Shown: positions 15,910 through 24,795, counted from the first letter of the stretch. The stretch is DNA of 64,000 nt from SIG469 sp964384255 (GCA_964384255.1 CAYLKH010000003.1:1-64000), one strand, 5' to 3'. Numbers and translations are program-made. Notes: generated from the letters alone by a model not told the origin.

Positions 15910-17679
15910 GTGATCGTCATTAAAAAGAAACGACGCACTAAACGCAAAAAGAAAAACAACAGGCTGCCGCTGTATATCAGCGCGGGTTTCCTTGTGGTGG
16001 CTGCCATTGCCGCTATCGCCGTATGGCTCCACGCCAGCAGCGCCGCCGGGGACGTATCCAACTATCAATATATTTTCCCCAACGTATATGTTGCCGGGAT
16101 AAATGTTGGCGGGCTTGATAAGGAGCAGGCTCTTGAAAGGGTCGAGCAGGGCGTATCCGAGAGCTATGGAGTCAACACCCTTATAGTCCGTCTGCCGGAC
16201 AGAACACTGAGCTTTACTCCCCAGGAGGTCAAGTTTTCCATTGATGTTGGTCAGGCGGTGGACAAAGCCTATGAATATGGCCGGGACGGGGATAAATACG
16301 ATATGTACCGGGCTTACAACAACGCCCTGACCAATGACCACTACATAGATGTTGATGCCGATGTATCTATCGACAGGGACGCCATTCGTTCCATAATTGA
16401 CGAAGCTGCGGCAGACATAAGCTCCCAGCTGGTCCAATCGTCTTATGAAATAACTGACAGCTCGATCATTGTCCACGTGGGCAGCGCTCAGCGGGAGCTG
16501 GATGCTGACGCTCTTTACGAAACCGTATGCAGCGCCTTTTTGATGGGAGATTTTTCGACCATCGAGTTCGATGTCAAAACCGTAAGCCCCGGCGGAGTCG
16601 ACCTGGATGCCATTTACCTCGAGATAAACAGGGAAGCCGCCGACGCATATTATGACGAGGATACCGGGGAGATCGTGAACGAGGTGATCGGCTGCACCTT
16701 TGACCTTCAATCTGAAAAGGAAATGCTGGCCATTGCCCCCGAAAACAGCGATTATATTATCCAGCTCCAGATAACTCAGCCGCAAATGACCGCTGAAATG
16801 CTGGGGGGCAAGCTCTTTGCCCACACCCTTGGCTCCTGCGACAGCGAAATGACCGGCTCAAACTATAACCGCACCAACAATGTTACCCTGGCCTGCGAGG
16901 CTATTAACGGAACGATCCTTTATCCGGACGACATTTTTTCATTTAACAATATCGTCGGAGAGCGGACCGAAGCCAAGGGATATCTTGAAGCGGGAGTTTA
17001 TGTCGGCGGTCAGACCCAGAACGAGCTGGGCGGCGGCGTTTGTCAGGTCGCGTCCGCTATCTACCTTTCTGCACTGAGAGCAAATCTTGAGATCGTTGAA
17101 CGGGAACCCCATCAGTTTTTGGTGACCTATGTACCCATGGGCTGTGACGCGACAATTTATTGGGGATATTATGATTTCAAGTTTAAAAACAACACCGATT
17201 ACCCGATCAAAATCAGCACATGGGTGGAAGGAAGCTATGTCCACTGCGTCCTTTATGGTACCAACGAGACGGGCGAGTATGTTGAAATGACTTATAAGGT
17301 CCTGTCCACCACTCCTTATGAAGAGGAGATCGAGGAAGATCCGGACAAACCGGCGGATTATTCGGCGGTCACCCAATCCCCTTACACCGGATATGAGGTC
17401 AAAAGCTATCGCAACCTTTATTCCGCGTCAGGCGAGCTCATTGAGACTACCTATGAGGCATACAGCAATTATCAGGTCCGCAACAAGATAACCGTGGTGG
17501 GCGCTCAGCCTGAACCTGAGCCTGAACCGGAACCCGAGCATTCGCCTGAACCGTCTGTAGAGCCGTCGGTGGAACCGTCTCCGGAACCGTCGTCAGAACC
17601 TGACTATGTTGAAGAAGCTCCGTCGGGATCCGGGGATGGAGAATCGACTACCGAAAGCGCCATAACCATATATGGATAG
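15910..17679 (+). CDS. VanW family membrane-anchored cell-wall protein
   Basis: 589 residues: a very basic cytosolic start ('IKKKRRTKRKKKNNR'), one membrane helix ('LYISAGFLVVAAIAAIAVWL'), a peptidoglycan-binding-like domain around residues 60-190, then the VanW domain (about 310-440; 'NNVTLACEAINGTILYPDD', 'GGGVCQVASAIYLSALRANL', 'EREPHQFLVTYVP'), a short beta domain and a Pro/Glu/Ser-rich wall-type tail. VanW-domain proteins occur widely in Gram-positives and are probably wall- or spore-related; the reaction is unknown. Start is GTG 15910; the ribosome site is poor and an ATT at 15919 with GGCAGGTGA upstream is an alternative. Confidence 0.9.
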   Translation: MIVIKKKRRTKRKKKNNRLPLYISAGFLVVAAIAAIAVWLHASSAAGDVSNYQYIFPNVYVAGINVGGLDKEQALERVEQGVSESYGVNTLIVRLPDRTLSFTPQEVKFSIDVGQAVDKAYEYGRDGDKYDMYRAYNNALTNDHYIDVDADVSIDRDAIRSIIDEAAADISSQLVQSSYEITDSSIIVHVGSAQRELDADALYETVCSAFLMGDFSTIEFDVKTVSPGGVDLDAIYLEINREAADAYYDEDTGEIVNEVIGCTFDLQSEKEMLAIAPENSDYIIQLQITQPQMTAEMLGGKLFAHTLGSCDSEMTGSNYNRTNNVTLACEAINGTILYPDDIFSFNNIVGERTEAKGYLEAGVYVGGQTQNELGGGVCQVASAIYLSALRANLEIVEREPHQFLVTYVPMGCDATIYWGYYDFKFKNNTDYPIKISTWVEGSYVHCVLYGTNETGEYVEMTYKVLSTTPYEEEIEEDPDKPADYSAVTQSPYTGYEVKSYRNLYSASGELIETTYEAYSNYQVRNKITVVGAQPEPEPEPEPEHSPEPSVEPSVEPSPEPSSEPDYVEEAPSGSGDGESTTESAITIYG

Positions 17680-17698
17680 TCCGAACAGACCATAAGAA

Positions 17699-17955
17699 GG
17701 ACTATTTTGACACACTTAATTCCCCAGATGCAGATGCATCTGGGGAATTCAACTTGTATACAAAGGCCCGGTAGCCTTTGTCTACAGGTTGTGCGGAACG
17801 AACTAAAGTTCGTTCCTGCCGCTGCGGCGGGTTATTGAACGCGAAAGACACCCCTGATGGGTTTCTTTCACACTATCTTCCTTTCCGGTGCAGCTACTTT
17901 ACACCTTTGCCTACAGCCTATATTCCCCCAGATGCAGATGCATCTGGGGAATTAC
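17699..17955. repeat. Cluster of intergenic hairpins flanked by identical palindromes
   Basis: The stretch 17680-18056 has no gene. It holds a half-copy of the GGACTATTTTGACAC element (17699-17715); a palindrome with arms CCCCAGATGCA / TGCATCTGGGG (about 17722-17745); a hairpin CAACTTGTATACAAAGGC / GCCTTTGTCTACAGGTTG; a hairpin ACGAACT / AGTTCGT inside GCGG / CCGC; a hairpin GAAAGACACCC / GGGTTTCTTTC; and a second copy of the CCCCAGATGCA palindrome (about 17926-17951). The two palindromes bracket ~180 bp of back-to-back hairpins. Confidence 0.75.
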
Positions 17956-18056
17956 TTTTGCCTTTGTCCGGGTTGGGATGGCGCCGGAATTACCATTATT
18001 TGCTCCTTGCCAAAAGATTACAAAACAATTACAATAATGACAAGGAGGTAACAATT

Positions 18057-18686
18057 ATGAAAAAGAAAATTGTATCACTTATAACCGTTGCAGGACTTGT
18101 GTCCAGCCTGACCGTTGCATCTGCCGCATCCTGGCAGGGCGGAAGACAGGGAGCAAACCACGCCCGGTTTTGGCAGACGACTTGCAGCGCCGCCTTTGGC
18201 CGCGACTGGACACAGCTTCCTGCTGTTCCGGAGTATGCCGGTGAAGCTGATGACACCCTGGACACGGGCGTTCAGTACCCGGACACTGCTGAGGACAGCG
18301 TAAGCGGCGATCTTCTGGACAGCAGCTATGCCAGCGAGGTCCTGCGGCTGGTAAATGAATATCGCGCCCAATATGGGCTGGAAGCCCTGACTCTTAACAA
18401 TAAGCTGTCAGAGGTTGCTCAGGCGAAGGCTCAGGACATGAAGGACAATAACTACTTTTCTCACAACAGCCCTACTTATGGGACAGCCTTTGAAATGATG
18501 AAAAGCTTTGGCATATCCTATAGCGCGGCCGGAGAAAACATAGCTATGGGATATTCAAGCCCGTCGGCCGTGGTGGAGGGATGGATGAATTCTGAGGGTC
18601 ACCGGGCAAACATACTTAACGGCTCCTTTACCCAGATGGGTTTGGGGTATGCCGGCAATTATTGGTGCCAGATGTTTATTGGGTAA
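18057..18686 (+). CDS. Secreted CAP-domain (SCP/PR1-like) protein
   Basis: 209 residues with a signal peptide ('KKKIVSLITVAGLVSSLTVA', cleavage near ASA-A), a short linker and a C-terminal CAP domain: 'VLRLVNEYRAQYGLEALTLN', 'AQDMKDNNYFSHNSP', 'GENIAMGY' and 'GWMNSEGHRANILNG'. The CAP cavity residues (His in FSHNS, Glu in GENIA, His in GHR) are present. Bacterial CAP proteins are secreted and often spore- or wall-linked. ATG 18057 is set by AAGGAGG 8 bases before. A strong terminator follows. Confidence 0.9.
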   Translation: MKKKIVSLITVAGLVSSLTVASAASWQGGRQGANHARFWQTTCSAAFGRDWTQLPAVPEYAGEADDTLDTGVQYPDTAEDSVSGDLLDSSYASEVLRLVNEYRAQYGLEALTLNNKLSEVAQAKAQDMKDNNYFSHNSPTYGTAFEMMKSFGISYSAAGENIAMGYSSPSAVVEGWMNSEGHRANILNGSFTQMGLGYAGNYWCQMFIG

Positions 18687-18706
18687 GCCGGACTGAAATT
18701 AAACTG

Positions 18707-18741
18707 GAAGCAGCGTTCCCCTATGTTGGGAACGCTGCTTC
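18707..18741 (+). terminator. Terminator of the CAP-domain gene
   Basis: 14-base arms GAAGCAGCGTTCCC / GGGAACGCTGCTTC. It runs into a variant half-copy of the GTGTCA(A)AATAGTCC repeat at about 18743-18760. Confidence 0.7.
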
Positions 18742-18831
18742 TCAGCGTGTCAGAATAGTCCTTTTTGCGAAAAACTCCATGGCCATTGCCCGCGCCCATA
18801 ATGAGACACAGGGGTTCTGGCGGTTTCCGGT

Positions 18832-19455
18832 TTATTCCATTTCGGGTTCTTTTTCCGGGTCGTCTACGCCCTGCCAGGGGAAGACGGGGCCGTGGAGAAA
18901 GAACACGGTTTCTTTTGAGCGGTTTTCTTCGAAATTCCAGCCGAATTTAAAGGGAGGCCGGGGCCATACTCTGTCGTAAGCGATGCACAGATAAAGATTC
19001 GGCTTAACTCGGCGCATTTCGTCGTGCTGACCCATCTGACCGTTTTTGGACATATTGTCGAAATAGCAGTAATCCGCCAGCAGGGCCGGACGGCCGTCGA
19101 TGGTTGAAGGGCCGATTTTCCACGCAAAGCGGGAAAACCGCTGGACACGGCCGTCTTTGAGCCACCAGTTATAGCCTTCGCCGATGCGGTCCTTATGGGG
19201 AAGGGTCGGGTTAAGAGCCTTGCCCAGATGATGAGACCCGCGGCCGTTGCTGTTGGGGTCGGAGTAAAAGGCTTGAACCTCCTCCTCCCGGTAAAGGGGA
19301 TAGCGAACAAGGAATTCGCCGTTCATTTCCTCCGGGTCGGGGGCATCAAGAGTATGGAACAGGTCCAAAAGGTCGCAGCTGTTCCATTTGACCAGCTTAT
19401 CCACCGTCCAATAGTCAAAATCGTGTCGGACATCGGGGTCATAACCAGTGTGCAT
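18832..19455 (-). CDS. Unknown protein, possibly lipocalin-like/DUF4334-type
   Basis: 207 residues, no signal peptide. Seen: N-terminal 'FDYWTVDKLVKWNSCDLLDL', then 'GEFLVRYPLYREEE', 'LGKALNPTLPHKDRIGEGYN', 'RFAWKIGPSTIDGRPALLAD', 'HDEMRRVKPNLYLCIAY' and 'HGPVFPWQGVDDPEKEPEME'. The alternation of aromatic and polar residues suggests a beta barrel; the 'GRPAL..DY' plus 'DE.R...P.LYL' pattern is reminiscent of GXWXG/DUF4334 proteins, which is a weak assignment. AGGAAGG precedes the start. It has a consensus promoter and paired palindromes upstream, so it is tightly controlled. Confidence 0.65.
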   Translation of the reverse strand: MHTGYDPDVRHDFDYWTVDKLVKWNSCDLLDLFHTLDAPDPEEMNGEFLVRYPLYREEEVQAFYSDPNSNGRGSHHLGKALNPTLPHKDRIGEGYNWWLKDGRVQRFSRFAWKIGPSTIDGRPALLADYCYFDNMSKNGQMGQHDEMRRVKPNLYLCIAYDRVWPRPPFKFGWNFEENRSKETVFFLHGPVFPWQGVDDPEKEPEME

Positions 19456-19510
19456 TGCAGTTTTACCTTCCTGTGATCATAATTTATCGGTTCCTGTGGA
19501 AACCCAGAGA

Positions 19511-19578
19511 ATTGTAGCACAGAAGTGTACTTGTTGTCAACCGTGACACAATTGTGACACGCCTACGACACAATTGTG
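19511..19578 (-). promoter_or_regulatory. Promoter with two CACAATTGTG palindromes upstream
   Basis: Minus strand: -35 TTGACA (19540-19535), 18-bp spacer, -10 TACAAT (19516-19511). Just upstream are two exact copies of GACACAATTGTG at 19545-19556 and 19567-19578, spaced 22 bp (about two helix turns). This is a likely operator pair for an activator or repressor of the unknown gene, possibly also of the divergent SLH gene. Confidence 0.6.
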
Positions 19579-19693
19579 GCGAAACCTGGGAGAAGAAAAG
19601 CAATGTACATAGATTGAGACTGCTGTTGCATTATGTCGTATTTTAAGCTAAAATAAGATCAAACAAATGGATAAATCATTGACGGAGGTAAAC

Positions 19694-21079
19694 ATGAAAC
19701 ATATCAGGAAATTGGCTCTGGTTTTGGTCGTGTCTCTTATGCTGGCGTGCGTGGGAGCGGCTGCCGGGGCAGAAGGGGTGTCGGCCAATGCCGTACAGCC
19801 GTCGGTTTTTGCTTTTCCGGGAATTTCGTCCTGGGCTGTGCCGGAGGTGCTTACGCTCTATAGCCGCGACGGCGTACCCGTAGAGCTGATGTCGAACTTT
19901 GGCGCGAGCATAACCAGAGGAGAATTTACGGCCATCATCTATGGAGCCATGACATTTATGGATGTTGAACTCACCTATAGCGAGACAAATGAGTTTACAG
20001 ATATTGACGATTCGCCCTATAAAGAACACATACTCTGCGCTTACGACAAGAACATAATCCAGGGGCGGGACCAATACACCTTTGACCCCGACGCAAGCAT
20101 CTCGCGCCAGGAGGCGGCAAAGATACTGTATTCCTTCCTTATGGCCATGGGCGAAGCCAATGAGCTGAAAAACGCAGACCGCTCCGAACTCCCCTTTGAC
20201 GATGCTGGCGATATTGCCGACTGGGCTGTTCCTTATGTTTATTGCGCATGGGACATGGGGCTTATGCAGGGAACTGACCTGGGGTTTGAACCCGGCGGAA
20301 CCCTTACCCGGGAGCAGGCCATGGTGATCATCTGCCGTATGTGCCAGTCCACAGAAACCGAAGGTCAGGCCGTGACCGTTACTGACCCGGTGTATCGGGC
20401 GGTAGCTCTGGGGATCTCCGATTATGACAACGACGAAAACGACGGTCAGCGGTTTCAAGTCTCGGTCAATGAATATATGGAAAAACTGCCGAACCTGACC
20501 GTAAACGGTAAGGCCTGGCAGGTGACTCCGGCTTTGAATATATTGAAAAAAGACTTTTACGCGTTGCTGGACCAGGTGTTTGGCCAGGCCGATGATGACG
20601 ACGTATCTATTCTGCTGACATCGGGACACGGACTGGAAACCGGAAAACTTGCTTTCAGTGACGGAAAAAACCTGGAAACGGAAAGCTATTCGTCCATAGT
20701 CGAGGCTATGTCGAAATACAGGGGTACAAAGGTTTTGATCGTCGGAAACTGCTTTTCCGGAAAGATGCTGGAGGCAGACGCTATTGACGAAAGCTTTGTT
20801 ATCATAACAGCGTGCAGAGCCGATGAGGAAAGCTACGGAGTCGAAAACGTGACCGATGGATATACCTATAACCTTTTTGAGCGGGCGATACTTCATGCCC
20901 TCCATTATGACAATGGATTTAACGCTGACTATGACGGCGATGGAGTTGTATATGCCTATGAGCTGGCGGCTTATGTAAAATTTGAACTGAACCAGATCCT
21001 TATAAACGAGGATGTGGAAAGCAACGTACAGTTTGTCCCCGGATGGGGAGCCGCGATCGCAACCGGCGTGACTCAGTGA
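19694..21079 (+). CDS. Secreted SLH-domain protein with caspase-like domain
   Basis: 461 residues with a signal peptide ('KHIRKLALVLVVSLMLACVG', cut near AGA-E). SLH repeats follow (about 40-205; 'GASITRGEFTAIIYG', 'ITRQEAAKILY'-like 'SISRQEAAKILYSF', 'GGTLTREQAMVIICRM'), which bind secondary wall polymers. The C-terminal ~230 residues have a caspase/gingipain-like layout with 'ILLTSGHGLETG' (catalytic His) and 'VLIVGNCFSGKM' (catalytic Cys). So it is a predicted surface-anchored cysteine peptidase of the clan CD type. ATG 19694 follows GGAGG. Substrate unknown. Confidence 0.85.
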   Translation: MKHIRKLALVLVVSLMLACVGAAAGAEGVSANAVQPSVFAFPGISSWAVPEVLTLYSRDGVPVELMSNFGASITRGEFTAIIYGAMTFMDVELTYSETNEFTDIDDSPYKEHILCAYDKNIIQGRDQYTFDPDASISRQEAAKILYSFLMAMGEANELKNADRSELPFDDAGDIADWAVPYVYCAWDMGLMQGTDLGFEPGGTLTREQAMVIICRMCQSTETEGQAVTVTDPVYRAVALGISDYDNDENDGQRFQVSVNEYMEKLPNLTVNGKAWQVTPALNILKKDFYALLDQVFGQADDDDVSILLTSGHGLETGKLAFSDGKNLETESYSSIVEAMSKYRGTKVLIVGNCFSGKMLEADAIDESFVIITACRADEESYGVENVTDGYTYNLFERAILHALHYDNGFNADYDGDGVVYAYELAAYVKFELNQILINEDVESNVQFVPGWGAAIATGVTQ

Positions 21080-21100
21080 AAGAGAATAATATTACAAAAC

Positions 21101-21124
21101 GGGCCGAAGCGAAAGCTTCGGCCC
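21101..21124. terminator. Hairpin between convergent genes
   Basis: Arms GGGCCGAAGC / GCTTCGGCCC. A similar hairpin sits at 49303-49332 next to OYE2. Confidence 0.6.
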
Positions 21125-21147
21125 ATGAGTTGTATTGAGGTGAATTT

Positions 21148-22983
21148 TTACATATCCGGAGGAGGCATATCACCATCGGGAGGTCCGCCTTCTCCACCGG
21201 AGGTGGTTTCGATAACGCGGTTGCCAGCCAGATATTCGTCATAAGCGTTCTGATAGGTGTCGATAACGGTCTGGAGTCCCAGAGCATAGCACTGGTCAAC
21301 ATAAGCGTTCCAGTTATCGTCGTTCAGCTCGGTGGTGCCAATCATGAACTTCAGAATTTCTTCGGTGGCGTAGGTGATGATGTCGGTCTGAGTAAGGGCG
21401 ATGGCGCTGGTTTCGTCAGCGTTCAGCTCGGCGGCAGCGGGAACCTCGTGGTAGGCAACATAGTTGGTCTGATCGGACCAGACTTCGACAGCGGCCAGAC
21501 CTTCGGCGTCATAGTCGGAGGTGATGGAGGCCATGTTGTCCTTCAGCATGGGGGTCTGAGAGAACATGTTGACTATCTTGATGATCATGGGGTTGATGCC
21601 GTCGGGGTTGTTGGTGATGAATTCGGTATATTCGCGGATACCGGAATCGTTCCATTCCCAGCTGGTGCCTTCGATACCGTAGTTGGCAAGGACCATGCCT
21701 TCTTCGGTGAAGAAGTAGTTCCAGAAGGAGCAGACAAGCTCGGGATACTCGCACTGAGTGGTGATGTTGTAGCCCTTGTTGTCAGCCATGGTGGTGGTGG
21801 TGCCATAGGTGTACAGCCCGTCGTCGTTATACAGAGCGCCGCCGGGAAGCATATCGAAGTTGGCATCGGAGCTGTAGCTGCGAGCGAGGTACATAGCATC
21901 GGCCCAGTCGGTCCAGATGCCGTAGTCACCAGCGGCAGCGCCCTGCTGCTTCTCGGTATCGGTGAAGTTGGTGGTGTAGAAATCGTCAGCGATGACGCCG
22001 TCCACAAACAGCTGATGGAAGTATTCGAGGTAAGCTCTGTAGTTGTCGGATACCAAGTCGGAATGGTACTTGCCGGTTTCCAGAACCAGGTTGGCAGCTA
22101 CGCCGGTAGCATTGCCGGATACGTCGAACAGAGTGCAGTCGAAGATGTTGCCAAGAGCGCTGATGGCGCCGGTGTAGTCAACATAGATAGAAGCGTCGTT
22201 GGCCTTGTCCTTGAAGGCATACAGAACTTCGTTGTATTCTTCGAAGTTGGTGGGGACGGAAAGTCCCAGCTCTTCCAGCCAGTCGGCACGGTAGATGGTA
22301 CCCTGGTCTTTATACGGATAGGTATAAAGGATGCACATGCCCAGGTACAGACCGCCGGTCTGGACGGAATCGATGGTGGCCTGGTTGGTGTTCATCAGGT
22401 AGTTCCAGTATTCGGGAGCGGCGTCGGGGAGAATGTCGGTCAGGTCATAGATGATCTCTTCGGCATAGGCCTGCTGCTGGCCGCCGGTATAGTAGTCGGC
22501 GGCGTTGATAACGTCGCACCATTCGCCGGATGCCATCATCAGGTTGAACTGCTCGGTCTGAGCGGTGGTGGAAACAGTCATAAACTGATACTTAACACCG
22601 GTGGTCTCCTGGATGGTGTCGAGGATGGGCAGTTCGTTCCATTCGGTGTAACCGGTGACATCGAACAGGGAGGGCCAGGGGTTATACTGAAGGATCTCGA
22701 TGGGGTCGTTGGGGTCAGCCAGAGGATAGCTGATAGCAGAATCGGCAGCGGAGATTATCTGAAGGCCATCGACGGTCTCGGTAGCTTCCTGAACGACTGC
22801 GGAGTCTTCGATAGCGGCTGCCTTTTCTTCCTGCCGGGCTTCCTGGTCGACGTTGGAAGAGGCGGCAGGGGTAGTCTCAGCGGCGGTGTCGGAGGAGGTG
22901 CTGTCTTTGCTGGAAGAACATCCGGCAAACAGGCAGAACACCATGGTCAGACACAGCAGCAGAGCAAGGAGTCTTTTTTTCAT
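21148..22983 (-). CDS. Extracellular solute-binding lipoprotein SBP2 with Gly/Pro tail
   Basis: 611 residues. Lipoprotein signal ('KKRLLALLLCLTMVFCLF', lipobox A-G-C, Cys22), a Ser/Thr/Ala linker, then a large solute-binding domain with 'IYRADWLEELGLSVPTNFEE' and 'NEVLYAFKDKANDASIYVDY', paralogous to SBP1. The C-terminus ends in a short Gly/Pro/Asp-rich tail ('GGEGGPPDGDMPPPDM'), the only secreted protein here with this feature. ATG 22983 is chosen by AAAGGA upstream; the longer frame has no start signal. No permease genes are near. Promoter at 23033-23061. Confidence 0.87.
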   Translation of the reverse strand: MKKRLLALLLCLTMVFCLFAGCSSSKDSTSSDTAAETTPAASSNVDQEARQEEKAAAIEDSAVVQEATETVDGLQIISAADSAISYPLADPNDPIEILQYNPWPSLFDVTGYTEWNELPILDTIQETTGVKYQFMTVSTTAQTEQFNLMMASGEWCDVINAADYYTGGQQQAYAEEIIYDLTDILPDAAPEYWNYLMNTNQATIDSVQTGGLYLGMCILYTYPYKDQGTIYRADWLEELGLSVPTNFEEYNEVLYAFKDKANDASIYVDYTGAISALGNIFDCTLFDVSGNATGVAANLVLETGKYHSDLVSDNYRAYLEYFHQLFVDGVIADDFYTTNFTDTEKQQGAAAGDYGIWTDWADAMYLARSYSSDANFDMLPGGALYNDDGLYTYGTTTTMADNKGYNITTQCEYPELVCSFWNYFFTEEGMVLANYGIEGTSWEWNDSGIREYTEFITNNPDGINPMIIKIVNMFSQTPMLKDNMASITSDYDAEGLAAVEVWSDQTNYVAYHEVPAAAELNADETSAIALTQTDIITYATEEILKFMIGTTELNDDNWNAYVDQCYALGLQTVIDTYQNAYDEYLAGNRVIETTSGGEGGPPDGDMPPPDM

Positions 22984-23032
22984 TTTTGCTTTTCCTTTCT
23001 GATATTTTCCTGATATATTCAAGAATAGATAT

Positions 23033-23061
23033 ATTATTGAACAGATTGCAGAAATCGTCAA
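23033..23061 (-). promoter_or_regulatory. Promoter of SBP2
   Basis: Minus strand: -35 TTGACG (23061-23056), 17-bp spacer, -10 AATAAT (23038-23033). The sequence around the -35, 'TTGACGATTTCTGCAATC', resembles that of OYE2. Confidence 0.6.
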
Positions 23062-23079
23062 GAGCATAAGATACAAAAA

Positions 23080-23139
23080 TACCCCGGGCAGGAAACATTT
23101 GAAACTCAAGGTAACATTTTGAACATCCTGCACGGGGTA
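23080..23139 (-). terminator. Terminator of the 23.2-kb membrane protein gene
   Basis: Minus strand: 'TACCCCGTGCAGGA' pairs with 'TCCTGCCCGGGGTA' across a 31-base loop, followed by TTTTTG. Confidence 0.7.
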
Positions 23140-23196
23140 TTGTTATGAATTATAGACAAAATTCAGCCGCAATTGGACGGGCTAAACTGGCAAAAT

Positions 23197-23976
23197 TCAA
23201 AGCTGTTCCGGAGATTCGGAAGCTTCCTGGAGGGAGCGGGGGCCGGTCATACGCAGAGCCAGAGAAAGCATATAAAGGGCGGAGAAAATGAAAAACAGCT
23301 TCTGATCCGGGGAGGTGACGTTTAAAAAGGTGACCAGCGAAAAGTATATCCCGCAGAGGGACACGGCGGCGGTCAGTCGGGGGCGGCAGGAGTCGAAAAT
23401 GAAGCCACTGGCCATAAACAGGGATATGGAGATGAGGATGATCGCCAGCAGTTCATAAATATAGTCGACTATAGACGGGTCAGCGCTCCAGCCCTTGAAA
23501 ACATAAATCAGCCGTATACACACACAGAAAACCGGGACAAGCAGCAGTCCGGAGGGCGGCTGACCCTCTTTGCCCACAAGGCAGAACACGCCATGACAGC
23601 AGATGCAAAGCCCTGCCAGAGCAAGCAGATAAAGGGAAAGAGACAAAAACAGATCGCCCTGAGCTGATATTATCCCCGCTACGGCGGCTGCCGCAAGGAT
23701 TATCCCCGAGGCGGTGTGGATAACGCAGGCCACCGGATCACCGGAAAAGCAGGAGCCATAGTCCGGAGCGGGCTTAACGCTTAAAACGGCTCCCAAAACC
23801 AGTATCACAACAAACAGGGCCGACAGCAGAGCCATGGCCAGAGTAAGCGGGTGGCCGGTTATGGGCAGGCCGGAGGCATCGTAAACAAAGGCCAGTTCCA
23901 GTCTGCGCAAAATCGCGCCTGCCAGCCCAAACACAAGGGCGGCAACGGGCAGAATTATCGAACGGATGCGATCCAT
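23197..23976 (-). CDS. Polytopic membrane protein of unknown function
   Basis: About 259 residues with 7-8 predicted membrane segments (for example 'SIILPVAALVFGLAGAI', 'LLAIILISISLFMASGFIF'), several membrane cysteines ('LCICCHGVFCLVG') and a short polar tail. No known family is recognised. ATG 23976 is chosen because GGAG lies 9 bases before it; the ATG three codons earlier touches that site. It has its own terminator and stands alone. Confidence 0.75.
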   Translation of the reverse strand: MDRIRSIILPVAALVFGLAGAILRRLELAFVYDASGLPITGHPLTLAMALLSALFVVILVLGAVLSVKPAPDYGSCFSGDPVACVIHTASGIILAAAAVAGIISAQGDLFLSLSLYLLALAGLCICCHGVFCLVGKEGQPPSGLLLVPVFCVCIRLIYVFKGWSADPSIVDYIYELLAIILISISLFMASGFIFDSCRPRLTAAVSLCGIYFSLVTFLNVTSPDQKLFFIFSALYMLSLALRMTGPRSLQEASESPEQL

Positions 23977-24030
23977 ATAAAACATCTCCAGTTATCAAGG
24001 GTTTTTCGGGGCCGGGGTATGGGACCCGGG

Positions 24031-24066
24031 TGACCGCTGATCCGGTCACTGCCGAATCAGCGGTTA
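24031..24066. repeat. Small inverted repeat TGACCGCTGAT / ATCAGCGGTTA
   Basis: Arms at 24031-24041 and 24056-24066. The TAACCGCTGAT motif recurs at 56256 (end of a MITE-like element) and, degraded, at 1413, 34412 and 53203. Confidence 0.65.
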
Positions 24067-24074
24067 TCTGGTGG

Positions 24075-24791
24075 TTAGCCCATGATCTTGTGGGGCATAT
24101 CCTCGTAGCTGTTGTAGGGTACGGGGGGTTCCGGCTCGTCGGCGGGATAGATGGCGGTTTTGCTCCACTGCCAGAACTTGGGAGGCTCCTGACCGGTGAA
24201 GGCTTTGGTATCGGTGCCGGTAGCACCTTCGACGATCTCGACTCCGTCGGTCCAGGCGGTGTAGAAGTTGGTTTTGAACAGGGGATACAGCTTCATGTGC
24301 CAGATCTTCCAGCCGTCGTCCTCTTTGATGAATTCGACCTCGTACTTGCTCCATGCCCACATGGGGTCGGCCTTAAGGTCGGAGCAGTCGCCGCTTTTGT
24401 CCGCCGGGCCGCCGTCTTCGCTGCGAAGAACAGTCTCGTGGCCGGGGGATACCCAGCAGCCTTTGGCGGTTTTGCCGTCGGCCGCGACCTCGAGGACCTC
24501 GGTGTCCAGCTGATGCATCATCAGCATACCCTTGAGGTTGTTTTCCATACCCGGGTCAGAGCGGTCCCCATGCTCGACACAGTAACAATGATAAATGGCG
24601 TCGTAGCCGCGGTATTCGCCATAGGGGAATTTGAAGTAGCTGTCGTCACGTTTGGCCCAGAGGGTCATGTAGTCGTAGTTGCGAAAGGCGGTGTGGTAAT
24701 AGGAGTATCTGCCCATCAGATTGCGGCAGGCATTTACGGCCTCTACCTTCTCCAGTCTCTGCATTACTTCCTGTAAGATCTTTTCGTCCAT
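24075..24791 (-). CDS. NTF2/SnoaL-like protein D (operon with uridine phosphorylase)
   Basis: 238 residues with the NTF2-like layout: 'AVNACRNLMGRYSYYHTAFR', 'YMTLWAKRDDSYFKFPYGEY', 'EVLEVAADGKTAKGCWVSPG' and closing strands 'VEFIKEDDGWKIWHMKLYPL'. The end 'EPEPPVPYNSYEDMP' resembles the Pro-Tyr tails of the trio proteins. It has no Gly/Pro tract. It begins 4 bases after the uridine phosphorylase stop, so they are co-transcribed. Possible dehydratase or isomerase; no substrate can be read. Confidence 0.83.
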   Translation of the reverse strand: MDEKILQEVMQRLEKVEAVNACRNLMGRYSYYHTAFRNYDYMTLWAKRDDSYFKFPYGEYRGYDAIYHCYCVEHGDRSDPGMENNLKGMLMMHQLDTEVLEVAADGKTAKGCWVSPGHETVLRSEDGGPADKSGDCSDLKADPMWAWSKYEVEFIKEDDGWKIWHMKLYPLFKTNFYTAWTDGVEIVEGATGTDTKAFTGQEPPKFWQWSKTAIYPADEPEPPVPYNSYEDMPHKIMG

Positions 24792-24795
24792 TTTC

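Noticed and set aside
17699..17955. Possible CRISPR array
   Set aside because: The repeats are palindromes of unequal type and spacing, with no regular spacers and no cas genes.
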